Source: Halorussus amylolyticus (GTDB taxonomy: Archaea > Halobacteriota > Halobacteria > Halobacteriales > Haladaptataceae). From it: a DNA stretch of 64,000 nucleotides. The DNA is taken from positions 232,917-296,916 of the forward strand of contig NZ_ML974130.1 in NCBI RefSeq assembly GCF_004143485.2, given 5' to 3'. A program made the translations under genes and the position numbers. The number at the start of each line of letters is the position of its first letter. Within the stretch, counting starts at the first letter, position 1. This document shows positions 15,289 through 24,621 of this stretch, piece after piece. The notes under the pieces are model-generated. The model had not been told where the DNA came from. It saw only the letters and a list, made by a program, of their open reading frames with translations, and did not search any database.

Positions 15289-16414
15289 ACGCCTCGACGC
15301 CCCGGTCGTGTTCGACGTAGAGAACGTCGTCGGAACTGGCGAGCCACTTGCCTTCACCGTCGAGTTCCGTCTCGAACAGCACCTCCTCGTGGGTCGGTTC
15401 GACCGCAAGGAGTCGGTTCTCGACCGTGAGAATCCAGACGTAGCCCGCGTGGAACTCCGGCGGAGTCGTGACGTACGTCTCTTCGCCGGTGTCGACCAGC
15501 TTCCGACCGTTCGAGCCGTCCGCCTCGACCGCGTAGAGGCCGTCGAAGCCGCCGACGTACAGGGTCCCGTCGGCCAGCGTCGGCGCGGTGTGGAGGCGTC
15601 TGTTCTCGAAGTTCCACTCCTCTATTCCGCTGGCGACGTCGAGCACACGGAGTCCCTCGTGGGCCGTGAGATACGCGACGCCGTCTTCTACGAGCGGACG
15701 CCCGCTAATCCCCCAGTCCGTCGAGGTGCCCTCCGAGCCATCGTCGAGGGAATATGTCGCGAAGTGATTGGCGTAGCCGACGAACACGGTGCCGTCGGCG
15801 ATGGTGATGCCGTCGACGCTGTCCTCGGAGAACTGACTCGCGTCCCATCTGCCTTCGAGGCCCTCGCGGTCGAACGCGAACAGGATTGGTCCCTCGCGGT
15901 CGGACGAAGTCCCGTAGACGCCCGCGAGAACTGCCTCGTTGCCGACCGTCACCGACCGGAGCGGTCGGTCAACCTCGGTGCGCTCGCGGACCTCTCCGTC
16001 GCCGACCGTCGAGACGACTCCGGTATCCTCGTCGCCGTCGGATGCCGCGCCGACAGCGACCACGCCGTCGTCGGTCGGCGCGACTTCTCTGACCGACGAG
16101 TCGGTGGTCGCAGTCCACCGCTCGTCGCCGGACTCGGGGTCGAGCGCGGTCACGTCCGACCCCGTTCCGACGTAGAGCACGTCCTCACCCATCGCGGTAG
16201 TCGAAGGCCGGTCCGACCACAGCCACGTCGAGTCGACCGAGAGGACCCCCGGTGAGTCGCTCGTCGTCGTGTCGTCCGACGCGTCGTCGTCGGTTGGTCC
16301 GGTCGTCTCCGAGTCGTCGGCGGTTTCCGTCCCGGTTTCGTCGGCGTCAGTCAGGCGGAGACAGCCGCCGAGTGCCGACAGGGCGGTCACGGCGAGCAGT
16401 CGTCTTCGGCGCAT
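15269..16414 (-). CDS. PQQ-type beta-propeller lipoprotein, paralogue of the convergent neighbour
   Basis: 381 aa. A short lipoprotein signal (MRRRRLLAVTALSALGGC, Cys18), an acidic Thr-rich linker, and then propeller blades (DVTALDPESGDERW, LRVLDVASGIEEWNFENRR, LYVGGFDGLYAVEADG, RLLAVEPTHEE). It ends GVEAFTVETP where the opposing gene ends VLAFTVSRP; the two 3' ends overlap by 20 nt antisense. It looks like an inverted duplicate pair with strong divergence. The substrate or ligand is unknown. Confidence 0.88.
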   Translation of the reverse strand: MRRRRLLAVTALSALGGCLRLTDADETGTETADDSETTGPTDDDASDDTTTSDSPGVLSVDSTWLWSDRPSTTAMGEDVLYVGTGSDVTALDPESGDERWTATTDSSVREVAPTDDGVVAVGAASDGDEDTGVVSTVGDGEVRERTEVDRPLRSVTVGNEAVLAGVYGTSSDREGPILFAFDREGLEGRWDASQFSEDSVDGITIADGTVFVGYANHFATYSLDDGSEGTSTDWGISGRPLVEDGVAYLTAHEGLRVLDVASGIEEWNFENRRLHTAPTLADGTLYVGGFDGLYAVEADGSNGRKLVDTGEETYVTTPPEFHAGYVWILTVENRLLAVEPTHEEVLFETELDGEGKWLASSDDVLYVEHDRGVEAFTVETP

Positions 16415-16522
16415 CTGATTCGCGGTTGAGACTCACTGTAAGTATATTTACTGGTTCCCGAAACGACTGGAACGGACGGAGGGGGCGACTGGAGACGCGA
16501 GACCGGGATGTGTCCACCAGCG

Positions 16523-17095
16523 CTACTCGAACTCGATTTCGCCCTTCGTCGTCGTCTCGCCGAACAGCCAGTCCGAATGCTCGACCGCGTACTCTTTGTG
16601 ACTCTCCTCGATGTAGCCGATGGCGTCCTCGATTAGCACCGGTCGGTAGTCCCGGAGGCCCGCGCTTCCGGCGGTGTGGAGGACGCAGACGTTCGCCAGC
16701 GTGCCGCAGATGAGGAGGTCGTCGATTTTGTGCGCGTCGAGATACCCCTCCAAATCGGTCCGATAGAAGGCGTCGTAGGTGTGCTTCTCGACCACGTGGT
16801 CGGTCTCGCGCACGTCGAGGTCGTCGTGGAGTTCGGCCTCCCACGAGTCTTCGAGGACGTGTTCGCCCCAGCGCGCGAACTCGTCGTAGTAGTGGTTGCC
16901 CTCGAACTGCTCGGGCGGATGCACGTCGCGGGTGTACACGACCGACGCGCCCGCGTCGCGCGCGGTCGAGACCACGTCGGCCACGTCTCGGACGGCGTCC
17001 TCGCTGGCGGGCGCGTAGAGGCTCCCGTCGGGGTGACAGAAGCCGTTCTGAACGTCCACGACGACGACTGCGGTGGATTTCGGGTCGAAATTCAT
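16523..17095 (-). CDS. Isochorismatase-family hydrolase (nicotinamidase-like)
   Basis: 190 aa. It has the catalytic triad of the cysteine hydrolase family: Asp in VVVVDVQNGFCHPDGS, Lys in VVEKHTYDAFYRT, and Cys in ICGTLANVCVLHTAGSAGLRDY. The Asp-based metal site of nicotinamidases (DVHPPEQF, as in DxHxxxxF) is present, so nicotinamide deamidation to nicotinate is plausible. Single gene; start ATG 17095 is preceded by an AT-rich patch. A related substrate such as a ureide or isochorismate cannot be excluded. Confidence 0.88.
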   Translation of the reverse strand: MNFDPKSTAVVVVDVQNGFCHPDGSLYAPASEDAVRDVADVVSTARDAGASVVYTRDVHPPEQFEGNHYYDEFARWGEHVLEDSWEAELHDDLDVRETDHVVEKHTYDAFYRTDLEGYLDAHKIDDLLICGTLANVCVLHTAGSAGLRDYRPVLIEDAIGYIEESHKEYAVEHSDWLFGETTTKGEIEFE

Positions 17096-17222
17096 GCGCG
17101 AGTCTACGGCCCGGGGTGAAAAAACGTTTTTTCGTCATCCGGCGAATCACCCCGGTCGCCGGATAACGAATCTCTCGGAGTCTCAGGTTTCTTTCAAGAC
17201 CTTTTTGACCCAGTGGTCCTAC

Positions 17223-18749
17223 ATGATAGTTACACGAATGCGTGCAAGCCTAGCAATCGCGGTCGCGCTCATGCTCGTCGTCGCGGGGTGCTCACAGGCA
17301 CCCGGCGCGGGCACGACGGCGGACACGACCGGTGCGACCGACGCGCCGGGCCAGTCCGACACCGATTCGGACTCGACCGACTCCGGGGGAGAACAGTCTG
17401 CGGTGAACAAACCCGACGACCCCGATTCCGACGTCCTCGGATGGGAGGACGGCATCTGGTACAACGAGACCATCAACGTCACGCCCGAGGACGGCCTGAA
17501 CGACACCGAGTTGGAGAAGGTCGTCTCGCGGTCGATGGCCCGCGTCGAGCAGGTCCGCGGTCTCGAATTCGACGACCGAGTCCCGGTCGAGATACAGACC
17601 CGCGAGGAGTTCCGCGAGGAACAGCAGGGTCAGTCGGTTCCGGACCACCGGAGGGTGTTCGACAACACCAAGTTCGAAGCCCTGTTCATGATCAACGAAT
17701 CGACCGACTCCATCGGCGTCCAGAACAGCAACTCCGGGTCGGCAATCGGCGGCTTCTACAGTCCCGCCGAGGAGCGAATCGTGGTGGTCTCGGAGAACTC
17801 CGAGACGCCCGAACTCAACGAAATCACGCTGTCTCAGGAGCTGTTCCACGCGCTGCAGGACCAGCACTTCGACTTCGATTCGTTCAATCAGTCCACTCGC
17901 GAACTCCACAACGCCAAGGACGGCCTCATCGAGGGCGACGGTAACTACGTCGATTATCTCTACGAACAGCGGTGTGGCGACGAGTGGGGTGGCGACTGTC
18001 TCACCCCGACCCCTCAACAGCAGTCCGGCGAGGGACTCGCCAACATGGGTCCGTACATCCTGAAGTTCCAGCCCTACAGTGACGGCCCGGCGTTCGTTCG
18101 GGGCGTCCACCGCGAGGGCGGCTGGGACGCGGTCAACGACCTCTACGAGAACCAGCCCGAGAGCACCGAGCAGATAATCCACCCCGACAAGTTCGGCGAC
18201 GACTCGCCGACCGAGTTCCGCGTCGAAGACGCGTCGGGCGAGTCGTGGGACCGGCTGAGCGTCGACGGCCGACCCGACTACGCGAGCGTCGGCGAGGCGG
18301 GCATCTTCTCGATGCTCATGTACCCCTACTACAAGTCCGGGGGCGAGTCGCAGGTCATCCCCGCCCAGGACTTCTTCAACGTCGACCAGTCGAGCGGCGA
18401 ACTCCGAACTATCGACCCGCTGAACTACAACAGCACGCCCTCTGACGGCTGGGACGGCGACAAGCTATTCGTCTACACCAACGACGCCACCGACGAGAAC
18501 GAGACGGGCTACGTCTGGCAGTCGGTCTGGGACTCCGAGCAGGACGCCGGGGAGTTCGTCGAGGGGTACGAACGACTCCTGAACTTCAACGACGCGACGC
18601 AAGTGGACGGCCGCGAGAACACGTGGCGCATCGAGGGCGAGTTCGGTGACGCCTTCTACGTCCAGCAGGACGGCGACACGGTGACCATCGTGAACGCCCC
18701 GACCGTCGAGGCGCTTTCGGGCGTTCACGAGGACGCGGCGTCCGAGTAG
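17223..18749 (+). CDS. Hvo_1808-family surface lipoprotein with a degenerate metallopeptidase motif
   Basis: 508 aa from ATG 17223 (ATG 17238 is a good alternative). The lipobox is LMLVVAGC (Cys23), followed by a Thr/Ser/Asp-rich tether. The rest resembles haloarchaeal Hvo_1808-type proteins. The segment LSQELFHALQDQHFD is where related zinc peptidases have HExxH; here the first His is Gln (QELFH), so catalysis is doubtful. Downstream sequence has IEGDGNYVDYLYEQRC. Probably anchored to the outer membrane face. A T-rich run after the stop fits an archaeal terminator. Confidence 0.82.
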   Translation: MIVTRMRASLAIAVALMLVVAGCSQAPGAGTTADTTGATDAPGQSDTDSDSTDSGGEQSAVNKPDDPDSDVLGWEDGIWYNETINVTPEDGLNDTELEKVVSRSMARVEQVRGLEFDDRVPVEIQTREEFREEQQGQSVPDHRRVFDNTKFEALFMINESTDSIGVQNSNSGSAIGGFYSPAEERIVVVSENSETPELNEITLSQELFHALQDQHFDFDSFNQSTRELHNAKDGLIEGDGNYVDYLYEQRCGDEWGGDCLTPTPQQQSGEGLANMGPYILKFQPYSDGPAFVRGVHREGGWDAVNDLYENQPESTEQIIHPDKFGDDSPTEFRVEDASGESWDRLSVDGRPDYASVGEAGIFSMLMYPYYKSGGESQVIPAQDFFNVDQSSGELRTIDPLNYNSTPSDGWDGDKLFVYTNDATDENETGYVWQSVWDSEQDAGEFVEGYERLLNFNDATQVDGRENTWRIEGEFGDAFYVQQDGDTVTIVNAPTVEALSGVHEDAASE

Positions 18750-18760
18750 CGCGGCTCATC

Positions 18761-18770
18761 TTTTTCCTTT
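18761..18770 (+). terminator. T-rich terminator after the surface lipoprotein
   Basis: tttttccttt lies 11 bp past the stop at 18749. T-runs of this kind end transcripts in haloarchaea. Confidence 0.5.
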
Positions 18771-18855
18771 CGCTCGAAACGGAAAACGGATTCGACCTTC
18801 GAAAAACAGACTCGACCTGCGACTGTGGATTCTTTTAATGGGCGTCGCTCGGAAC

Positions 18856-20094
18856 TCAGTACGCGTAGCTCGGAAGCGAGCCTTCGGTCACGATGCCGGT
18901 ATCGTCGTCGCCCTCGTCCAGCTTTTCGATGGCGTCTCGGAAGTCGGCGTCCACGACCTCGGTGCGACCGTCGCGGATGGCGAACATCCCGGCTTCGGTC
19001 GTCAGGCTCTCGATGTGCGCGCCGCTGTAGCCGTCGGTGTCCTTCGCGAGTCGGTCGAAGTCCACGTCGTCGGCGACGCTCATGTCGCGGGTGTGGATGT
19101 CGAGAATCTTCCGACGCGCCTCGGCGTTCGGCTTGGGAACCTCGATGAGGCGGTCGAACCGGCCGGGCCGGAGGATGGCCGAGTCGAGCATGTCGAAGCG
19201 ATTCGTGGCGGCGATGATGCGAATCTCGCCGCGGTCCTCGAAGCCGTCCATCTCCGAGAGGAGTTGCATCATCGTGCGCTGAACCTCGGCGTCGCCGGAG
19301 GTCTTCGAGTCGGTGCGCTTGGACGCCACGGCGTCGATTTCGTCGATGAAGACGATGGCGGGCTCGCGCTCGGCCGCGAGTTCGAACAGGTCCCGGACCA
19401 GCTTCGCGCCCTCGCCGATGAACTTCTGGACGAGTTCGGACCCCGCCATCTTGATGAAGGTGGCGTCGGTCCGGTTGGCGACGGCCTTCGCCAGCATCGT
19501 CTTGCCGGTGCCGGGCGGGCCGTGGAGCAGGACGCCGCTCGGCGGGTCGATGCCCACGGTCTCGAACTGCTCGGGGTTTTCGAGCGGCTGTTCGACCGCT
19601 TCGCGCACCTCGCGGGTCTGTTCTTCGAGACCGCCGATGTCGTCGTAGGTCACCCCGGGCGATTCGTCTATCTCCATTGCCTGCGCGCGGGCGTCCTTCT
19701 CGGAGTCGAGGACGGTCTGGACCGTGAACGAGTCGTTGACCGCGACTCGGTCGCCCGACTCTATCGTGTCGCGCAGGCGCGGGGACACCTCGGTCAGCAC
19801 CTCCTGATTGTTGCCGTGCTGTTTGATGATGACGCCGTCGTCGGTGAGTTCCTCGGCGGTCGCGACGTACAGCGAGGTGGTCTTGAGCGTCTCGTTCTCG
19901 CGTTCGAGCCTATCGACTTCCTCGCGCAGGCCGCGCCTGCGCTCGCGGGCGGCGTCGAGGCGGTCTTCGAGAGCATCGTTGACGCTCACGACTCGTGAGA
20001 AGTGCTCGCGAAGCGCCGCGAGCCGCTCGCCCTCGCTCATTTCGGGGTCGAGTTCGAGTGTCGGGTGGTCGGGGACAGGTGAGCTACGCGACAT
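18856..20094 (-). CDS. pan: Proteasome-activating nucleotidase (PAN)
   Basis: 412 aa, the usual PAN length. The N-terminal coiled coil ([29 protein letters not shown], about residues 40-75) is followed by an OB domain and the AAA+ module: Walker [16 protein letters not shown], Walker [17 protein letters not shown], sensor 1 [12 protein letters not shown], Arg fingers in [13 protein letters not shown]. It unfolds substrates, including SAMP-modified ones, for the 20S proteasome. The C-terminus reads SLPSYAY, so Tyr is last and third-last rather than penultimate as in a strict HbYX gate-opening motif. Confidence 0.95.
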   Translation of the reverse strand: MSRSSPVPDHPTLELDPEMSEGERLAALREHFSRVVSVNDALEDRLDAARERRRGLREEVDRLERENETLKTTSLYVATAEELTDDGVIIKQHGNNQEVLTEVSPRLRDTIESGDRVAVNDSFTVQTVLDSEKDARAQAMEIDESPGVTYDDIGGLEEQTREVREAVEQPLENPEQFETVGIDPPSGVLLHGPPGTGKTMLAKAVANRTDATFIKMAGSELVQKFIGEGAKLVRDLFELAAEREPAIVFIDEIDAVASKRTDSKTSGDAEVQRTMMQLLSEMDGFEDRGEIRIIAATNRFDMLDSAILRPGRFDRLIEVPKPNAEARRKILDIHTRDMSVADDVDFDRLAKDTDGYSGAHIESLTTEAGMFAIRDGRTEVVDADFRDAIEKLDEGDDDTGIVTEGSLPSYAY

Positions 20095-20177
20095 TCTTGT
20101 TGTTCACCTATAGGCCACCGTCTTAAAAGTGCCTTTGGGTCTCGGTCGTTCTCCCGCAAAAAAGTGTTTCGTTCGGG

Positions 20178-21890
20178 TCAATCGGCGCGGGTGGGGTTCG
20201 GACCCGCCGTGGTCGCCGCCGAATCGGCATCCGGAAGCGTGAACGACCCGAGTCGGGCGTCGAGTTGGTCGGCCTTCGCCGACAGCGACACCAACTGCTC
20301 GGAGACCGTCGAGAGCGACGTCGCCTGCTGGTCGCTCGCGGCCGCCGCGGTCTCGGACTCCGCGGTAGTCTCCTCGCTGATGGCCGCGACCTCCTCGACC
20401 ATCGTGACCACGTCGGTCGCCGATTCGGCCTGCTGGTCGGTCGCGTCGCTTATCTCGTGGACGCTCGCGTCCACGTCGGTCACCACGTCCGCGATGTCTT
20501 CGAAGTCGTCGAGCGCCGCCTCGACGGTTTCGACGCTGTGGGACACCTGCTCGCGAGTCTCTCGCACGTCGGCGACCGTCTCGGCCGACCGGTCCTGTAT
20601 CGCGTCGATTCGGTCCGTTATCTCGTCGGCGGCCTCGCCGGTGTCCTCGGCGAGGTTCTTCACCTCGTCGGCGACCACGCCGAACCCGTCGCCGCGCTCG
20701 CCCGCTCGCGCGGCCTCGACCGACGCGTTGAGCGCGAGGAGGTTCGTCTCGGTCGCCACCTCGTCGATGAACGACGCGACTTGGTCGATTTCCTCGATGT
20801 CGCTCGCCAGCGCCTCGACCGATTCGGCCGCCCGCTCGATGCCGTCCTCGACTCGGTCGAGTTCTGCGACCGCCTCGCGCGCGGCGTTCCGGCCCGACTC
20901 GGCGCGGTTGGCCGCGGTGCCCGCGGTCTTCGCCACCTCGTCGGCCGAGGCCGCGATTTCCTCGACGGTCGCCGACAGCGTGCTCATCTCGGCCACCACC
21001 TCGTCGAGGCGCTCGGTCTGCTCGGCCGCGCCCTCCGAAATCTCGCCGACCGCTCCGGCGACCTCGTCGCTGGCCTCGCTGACCTCGCGCACGTCGGTCT
21101 CGGCGCGCTCGCTCGCGGCCGCCACCTCGTCGGCGAACGTCGCGAGTTCGGCCATCGTCTCGCCGAGGGTCTCGACCAGCGCGTTGTAGTTCGCCACGAC
21201 CTCCTCGTGGGCGTCTTCCTCGGCGACCGCGGGGTCGATGGCCGCGGTCAGGTCGCCGTCGCCCGCGCGCTCGGTCGCGTCGGCGAACGCCTCCACGAGC
21301 GCCTGTAGATGCTCGGACCGGCGTTCGAGGTCGGCGGTCGTGGCTTCGAGGTCGGCGGTCGTGGCTTCGAGGTCGGCGGTGTACCGCTTGAGGCTCTCGG
21401 CCATCCGGTCGAGCGCCGCGCCGAACTCGCCGGGCACCTCGCGGTCGAGCGCGGGGTCGTCGAACGCCTGTCGGGAGAGCGCGTCGGCTTGGTCGGCCAC
21501 CACGTCGAGGTACGCCCGCATGTCGGCGAACGACCCCACGAGGTGGCCGAGTTCGTCGCTCTGGTCGGTCTCGGGAAGCGGCGCGTCGAGGTCGCCGCTG
21601 GCGATTGCGTCCGCGCCGCGGTCGAGCGCCAGAATCGGCTCCACGAGGTCGCGTCTCGCGATGAGGACGGTGTTCACGAACGCGACCACCGACAGCGCGA
21701 GGAGTCCGATTGTGAGCACGACTCGCGCGAAACTCCCGACCAGAAACGGGAGCGCCGCGAACGCCACCGTGACCGAAAACTGGATGGCAACCGCCGCGAC
21801 CACCTTTCGTTCGACCGATTCGGTCACGCCGAGACGGTCCATCGACCACCACAGCGCGTCCTCGTACTTCGAGCGAAGTGTTTGGCTCAT
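20178..21890 (-). CDS. Methyl-accepting chemotaxis transducer
   Basis: 570 aa. Two adjacent N-terminal helices (VAAVAIQFSVTVAFAALPFLV, VVLTIGLLALSVVAFVNTVLIA) leave no periplasmic domain, so the signal is internal or comes from membrane or partner proteins. HAMP (about 75-130) and a coiled coil follow, then the MCP signalling tip with GERGDGFGVVADEVKNLAEDTGEAADEI. Glu/Gln-rich methylation helices flank it. The linker has the tandem heptad DLEATTADLEATTADLE, encoded by a 21-bp repeat (about 21338-21380). No che genes are in the window. Confidence 0.93.
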   Translation of the reverse strand: MSQTLRSKYEDALWWSMDRLGVTESVERKVVAAVAIQFSVTVAFAALPFLVGSFARVVLTIGLLALSVVAFVNTVLIARRDLVEPILALDRGADAIASGDLDAPLPETDQSDELGHLVGSFADMRAYLDVVADQADALSRQAFDDPALDREVPGEFGAALDRMAESLKRYTADLEATTADLEATTADLERRSEHLQALVEAFADATERAGDGDLTAAIDPAVAEEDAHEEVVANYNALVETLGETMAELATFADEVAAASERAETDVREVSEASDEVAGAVGEISEGAAEQTERLDEVVAEMSTLSATVEEIAASADEVAKTAGTAANRAESGRNAAREAVAELDRVEDGIERAAESVEALASDIEEIDQVASFIDEVATETNLLALNASVEAARAGERGDGFGVVADEVKNLAEDTGEAADEITDRIDAIQDRSAETVADVRETREQVSHSVETVEAALDDFEDIADVVTDVDASVHEISDATDQQAESATDVVTMVEEVAAISEETTAESETAAAASDQQATSLSTVSEQLVSLSAKADQLDARLGSFTLPDADSAATTAGPNPTRAD

Positions 21891-22020
21891 ACTCGGTGAT
21901 TCACACGACCCCTAATTAAACCGAGGTACGTTTTCTCACGAACTGAAAACGGGGATGGCCACGAGCAAATACAAACGCGACTGGAACGAGACCCGACCGA
22001 CCTCGACGAGACGGCCGCGC

Positions 22021-23811
22021 TCAGACGAGCGCGGCCATCTCGTCGAGGTACTCGTCGTACACGTCGAGCGCGCGCTGGATGGGTTCGGGCGAGGACATAT
22101 CGACGCCCGCGATTTCGAGGAGTTCGAGCGGGTACTGTCGCGACCCGCTGGAGAGGAATTCGAGGTAGTCCTCGACCGCTGGCTCGCCCTCCTCCAGAAT
22201 TCGGTCGGCGAGCGCGACCGCCGCGCTGATGCCCGTGCTGTACTGGTAGACGTAGTAACTTCGGAAGAAGTGCGGGATTCGAGACCACTCGCGGGCGATG
22301 CGGTCGTCCACGACCGCGGGTTCGTAGAACTCCGTCTTGAGGTCGCCGTAAATCTCGTCGGCCGTCTCGGGCGTCAGCGCGCCGCCCTCCTCGACCACCT
22401 GATGGGCCTGGTGCTCGAAGTCGGCGAACATGGTCTGGCGGTACAGCGTCGAGCGGAAGCGTTCGAGGTACTCGTTGAGGACGTGTCGCCGGAACGTGGG
22501 GTCCTCGACGGTTTCGAGCAGGTGGTTGGTCAGCAGGGTCTCGTTGACCGTACTGGCGACCTCCGCGACGAAGATTTCGTAGCTCCCGTAGACGTAGGGC
22601 TGATTCTCGCTGGTGAGTTGGGAGTGGAGCGAGTGGCCGAGTTCGTGGGCCAGCGTGAACATCGAGGAGATATCGTCCTGCCAGTTCAGCAGGATGAACG
22701 GCTGGGTGTCGTACGTGCCGCCGCTGTACGCGCCCGCTCGCTTGTTCTGCGTCTCGTACACGTCCACCCACTTCGATTCGAGGCCCTCGGCGACCCGATT
22801 CTGGTAGTCTTCGCCCAGGGTACCGAGCGACTCGACCACGTGGTCGGTCGCGGTCTCGTACTCCACGTCGGGCGTCTCGGTCTCGGTCATGGGCATGTAG
22901 AGGTCCCACATCCGAAGCTCCTCGACGCCGAGGCTCTCGCGTTTGAGTTCGGCGTGGCGGTGGAGTTTGTCGAGGTTGTCACGGACCGTCTCCACGAGAT
23001 TATCGTACACCTCGGTCGGGATGTTCGGCCCGTCCATCGCGGCCTCGCGCGCGGTCTCGTAATTGTGAATCCGGGCCAACTGCACGTCGGCCTTCACGTT
23101 GTTCTTGTACGCGGTGCCAATGGTGTTGTGGACCTCGCCGAGTCCGTCGTAGAACTCCTCGTACACCGTCTGTCGGAACTCCCGGTCGGGGTTCTTCTGG
23201 AGCGTAGTGAAGTTGCTCTGAGTTATCTCGACCGCCTCGCCGTCGGGCTTTTCGACCGTCGGGAATTCGAGGTCGGCGTTCATCAGCATGCCGTAGATGT
23301 CACCCGACGCGCCGGTCACCTCGCCGAGTTCCGCTAGCACGTTCTCGACCTCCGCCGAGCGCGTGTGGTCGGCCATCCGAAGCACGTCGTCGAGGTAGTG
23401 GTCGTACTCTTCGAGTCCGTCGGTCGATTCGACCATCCGCTCGACCGCCTCGCGGTCGAGGCGCTGAATCTCCGGCCCGATGAAGCTCGCGGCGCTGCTC
23501 GCGTCCGACGATAGCGACATCGCCCGCCCTTCGAGCGCCTGATACTGCTGGTCGGTGGTGTCCTCGTCCTTCCGCATTCTGGCGTACGAGGCTATCATGC
23601 TCACCTCGCGCATCACTTCGTCCCGGAGTTCGAGCACCGACAGCAGCGTCTCGCCGTCGTCGGTGGCTTGCCCCTCGTAGGACGCCAGTTCGTCTATCTG
23701 CTCCTCGACGGCGTCGTAGGCCGCCTCCCACTCGTCGTCGGTCGCGTAGATGCTCTCTAAGTCCCACTTGTACTCGGCATCTATCTCCGACCGCTCGGGA
23801 ACCGAACTCAT
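22021..23811 (-). CDS. pepF: Oligoendopeptidase F (M3B family)
   Basis: 596 aa, the standard PepF length. The N-terminal helical domain (ERSEIDAEYKWDLESIYATDDEWEAAY) is followed by the M3 catalytic domain with FTLAHELGHSLHSQ (HExxH zinc ligands) and the third-ligand Glu in GSYEIFVAEVASTVNE. The C-terminus has FFRSYYVYQYSTGISAAVALAD. A cytoplasmic zinc peptidase that trims peptides of about 7-17 residues; it could process peptides released by the PAN/proteasome system encoded 3.7 kb away. Confidence 0.95.
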   Translation of the reverse strand: MSSVPERSEIDAEYKWDLESIYATDDEWEAAYDAVEEQIDELASYEGQATDDGETLLSVLELRDEVMREVSMIASYARMRKDEDTTDQQYQALEGRAMSLSSDASSAASFIGPEIQRLDREAVERMVESTDGLEEYDHYLDDVLRMADHTRSAEVENVLAELGEVTGASGDIYGMLMNADLEFPTVEKPDGEAVEITQSNFTTLQKNPDREFRQTVYEEFYDGLGEVHNTIGTAYKNNVKADVQLARIHNYETAREAAMDGPNIPTEVYDNLVETVRDNLDKLHRHAELKRESLGVEELRMWDLYMPMTETETPDVEYETATDHVVESLGTLGEDYQNRVAEGLESKWVDVYETQNKRAGAYSGGTYDTQPFILLNWQDDISSMFTLAHELGHSLHSQLTSENQPYVYGSYEIFVAEVASTVNETLLTNHLLETVEDPTFRRHVLNEYLERFRSTLYRQTMFADFEHQAHQVVEEGGALTPETADEIYGDLKTEFYEPAVVDDRIAREWSRIPHFFRSYYVYQYSTGISAAVALADRILEEGEPAVEDYLEFLSSGSRQYPLELLEIAGVDMSSPEPIQRALDVYDEYLDEMAALV

Positions 23812-23955
23812 ACTGTCGAATTAGGAACGGCTTCGTGTAAGCTTTTGTTATTCGGTGGCGCGCCACGACTCGATTATGGCCCCACTCGATTCTCGCCTCC
23901 CGAACACTCGCCCCGACCCACGGCTTTTTGCGTTCGGCCCGCCAGTGTCCGAGCG

Positions 23956-24621
23956 ATGAGTCACGACGGACGAAACGGCCCGCCGACCGACCGCGAATCG
24001 CCGGTGGGTCAGCCGGTGGTCCGCGGCGACGAGACCGTCACCGGCCGGAACGCCGCGCGGGCCAAGGCGTTCGACCCGAGCGACCCCGACAGCCTCGCGG
24101 AGGCCGCCGAAACCGTGAGCCAGTTCGCCGAGAACACCGCTGGCGGAGCCGACAACGTCTACATGCTCCGGGGCGCGGCGGCGTGCGCCGCGCTCGTCCG
24201 CGGCGAGGGGTCGTACAAGCGGGCGGCCGAGCGCGCGGGCGAGGGCGTGACGGTCGCGTTCATCCGAAAGTGGGCCAGAGTTCACGACCTGCCCCAGTCC
24301 ATCCGGCGCTACGTCGCGATGGGGTACGTCGCGCCGACCGCCGCGAAGCACATCGCCCGCGTGGACGGTGAAGACCGCTTCCAACTCGCGTGGGCGGTCC
24401 TCGACGGCGGCCTCACTGTCCGGGAGGTCCGAGCGGTCGCGAGCGCGGTCAACGGCGGTACGCCGGTCGAGTCCGCGCTGGCCGACCACGGCGTGACGCC
24501 CGGCGAACTCGAACTCTCGCTCCCGGCCGGCACCTACCGGGAACTCCGCCGGGCGGCCGCGCTGGAAGGGAAAGAACCGGGAGAAGTCGTTGACGAGGCG
24601 TTAGAGGCGTGGCTATCCTAA
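23956..24621 (+). CDS. Haloarchaeal conserved protein (DUF7119-like) with HTH-like core
   Basis: 221 aa from ATG 23956. A polar N-terminus precedes a helical middle (AACAALVRGEGSYKRAAERAGEGVTVAFIRKWARVHDLPQSIRRYVAMGYVAPTAAKHIARV) that resembles the ParB-like HTH arrangement, and a C-terminal ribbon-helix-like segment (ELSLPAGTYRELRRAAALEGKEPGEVVDEALEAWL). DNA binding is inferred from these shapes; the family is uncharacterised as far as I know. Its last 9 nt overlap the convergent M20 gene. Confidence 0.78.
   Translation: MSHDGRNGPPTDRESPVGQPVVRGDETVTGRNAARAKAFDPSDPDSLAEAAETVSQFAENTAGGADNVYMLRGAAACAALVRGEGSYKRAAERAGEGVTVAFIRKWARVHDLPQSIRRYVAMGYVAPTAAKHIARVDGEDRFQLAWAVLDGGLTVREVRAVASAVNGGTPVESALADHGVTPGELELSLPAGTYRELRRAAALEGKEPGEVVDEALEAWLS

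Noticed and set aside
13957-15408. A 483-codon reverse-strand open frame opposite the PQQ lipoprotein
   Set aside because: Arg/Gly/Val-rich shadow sequence without family features; the forward gene has a signal peptide and propeller blades.
20104-21852. A 582-codon frame on the same strand as the chemoreceptor
   Set aside because: Arg/Gly-rich frame-shifted reading of the MCP gene.
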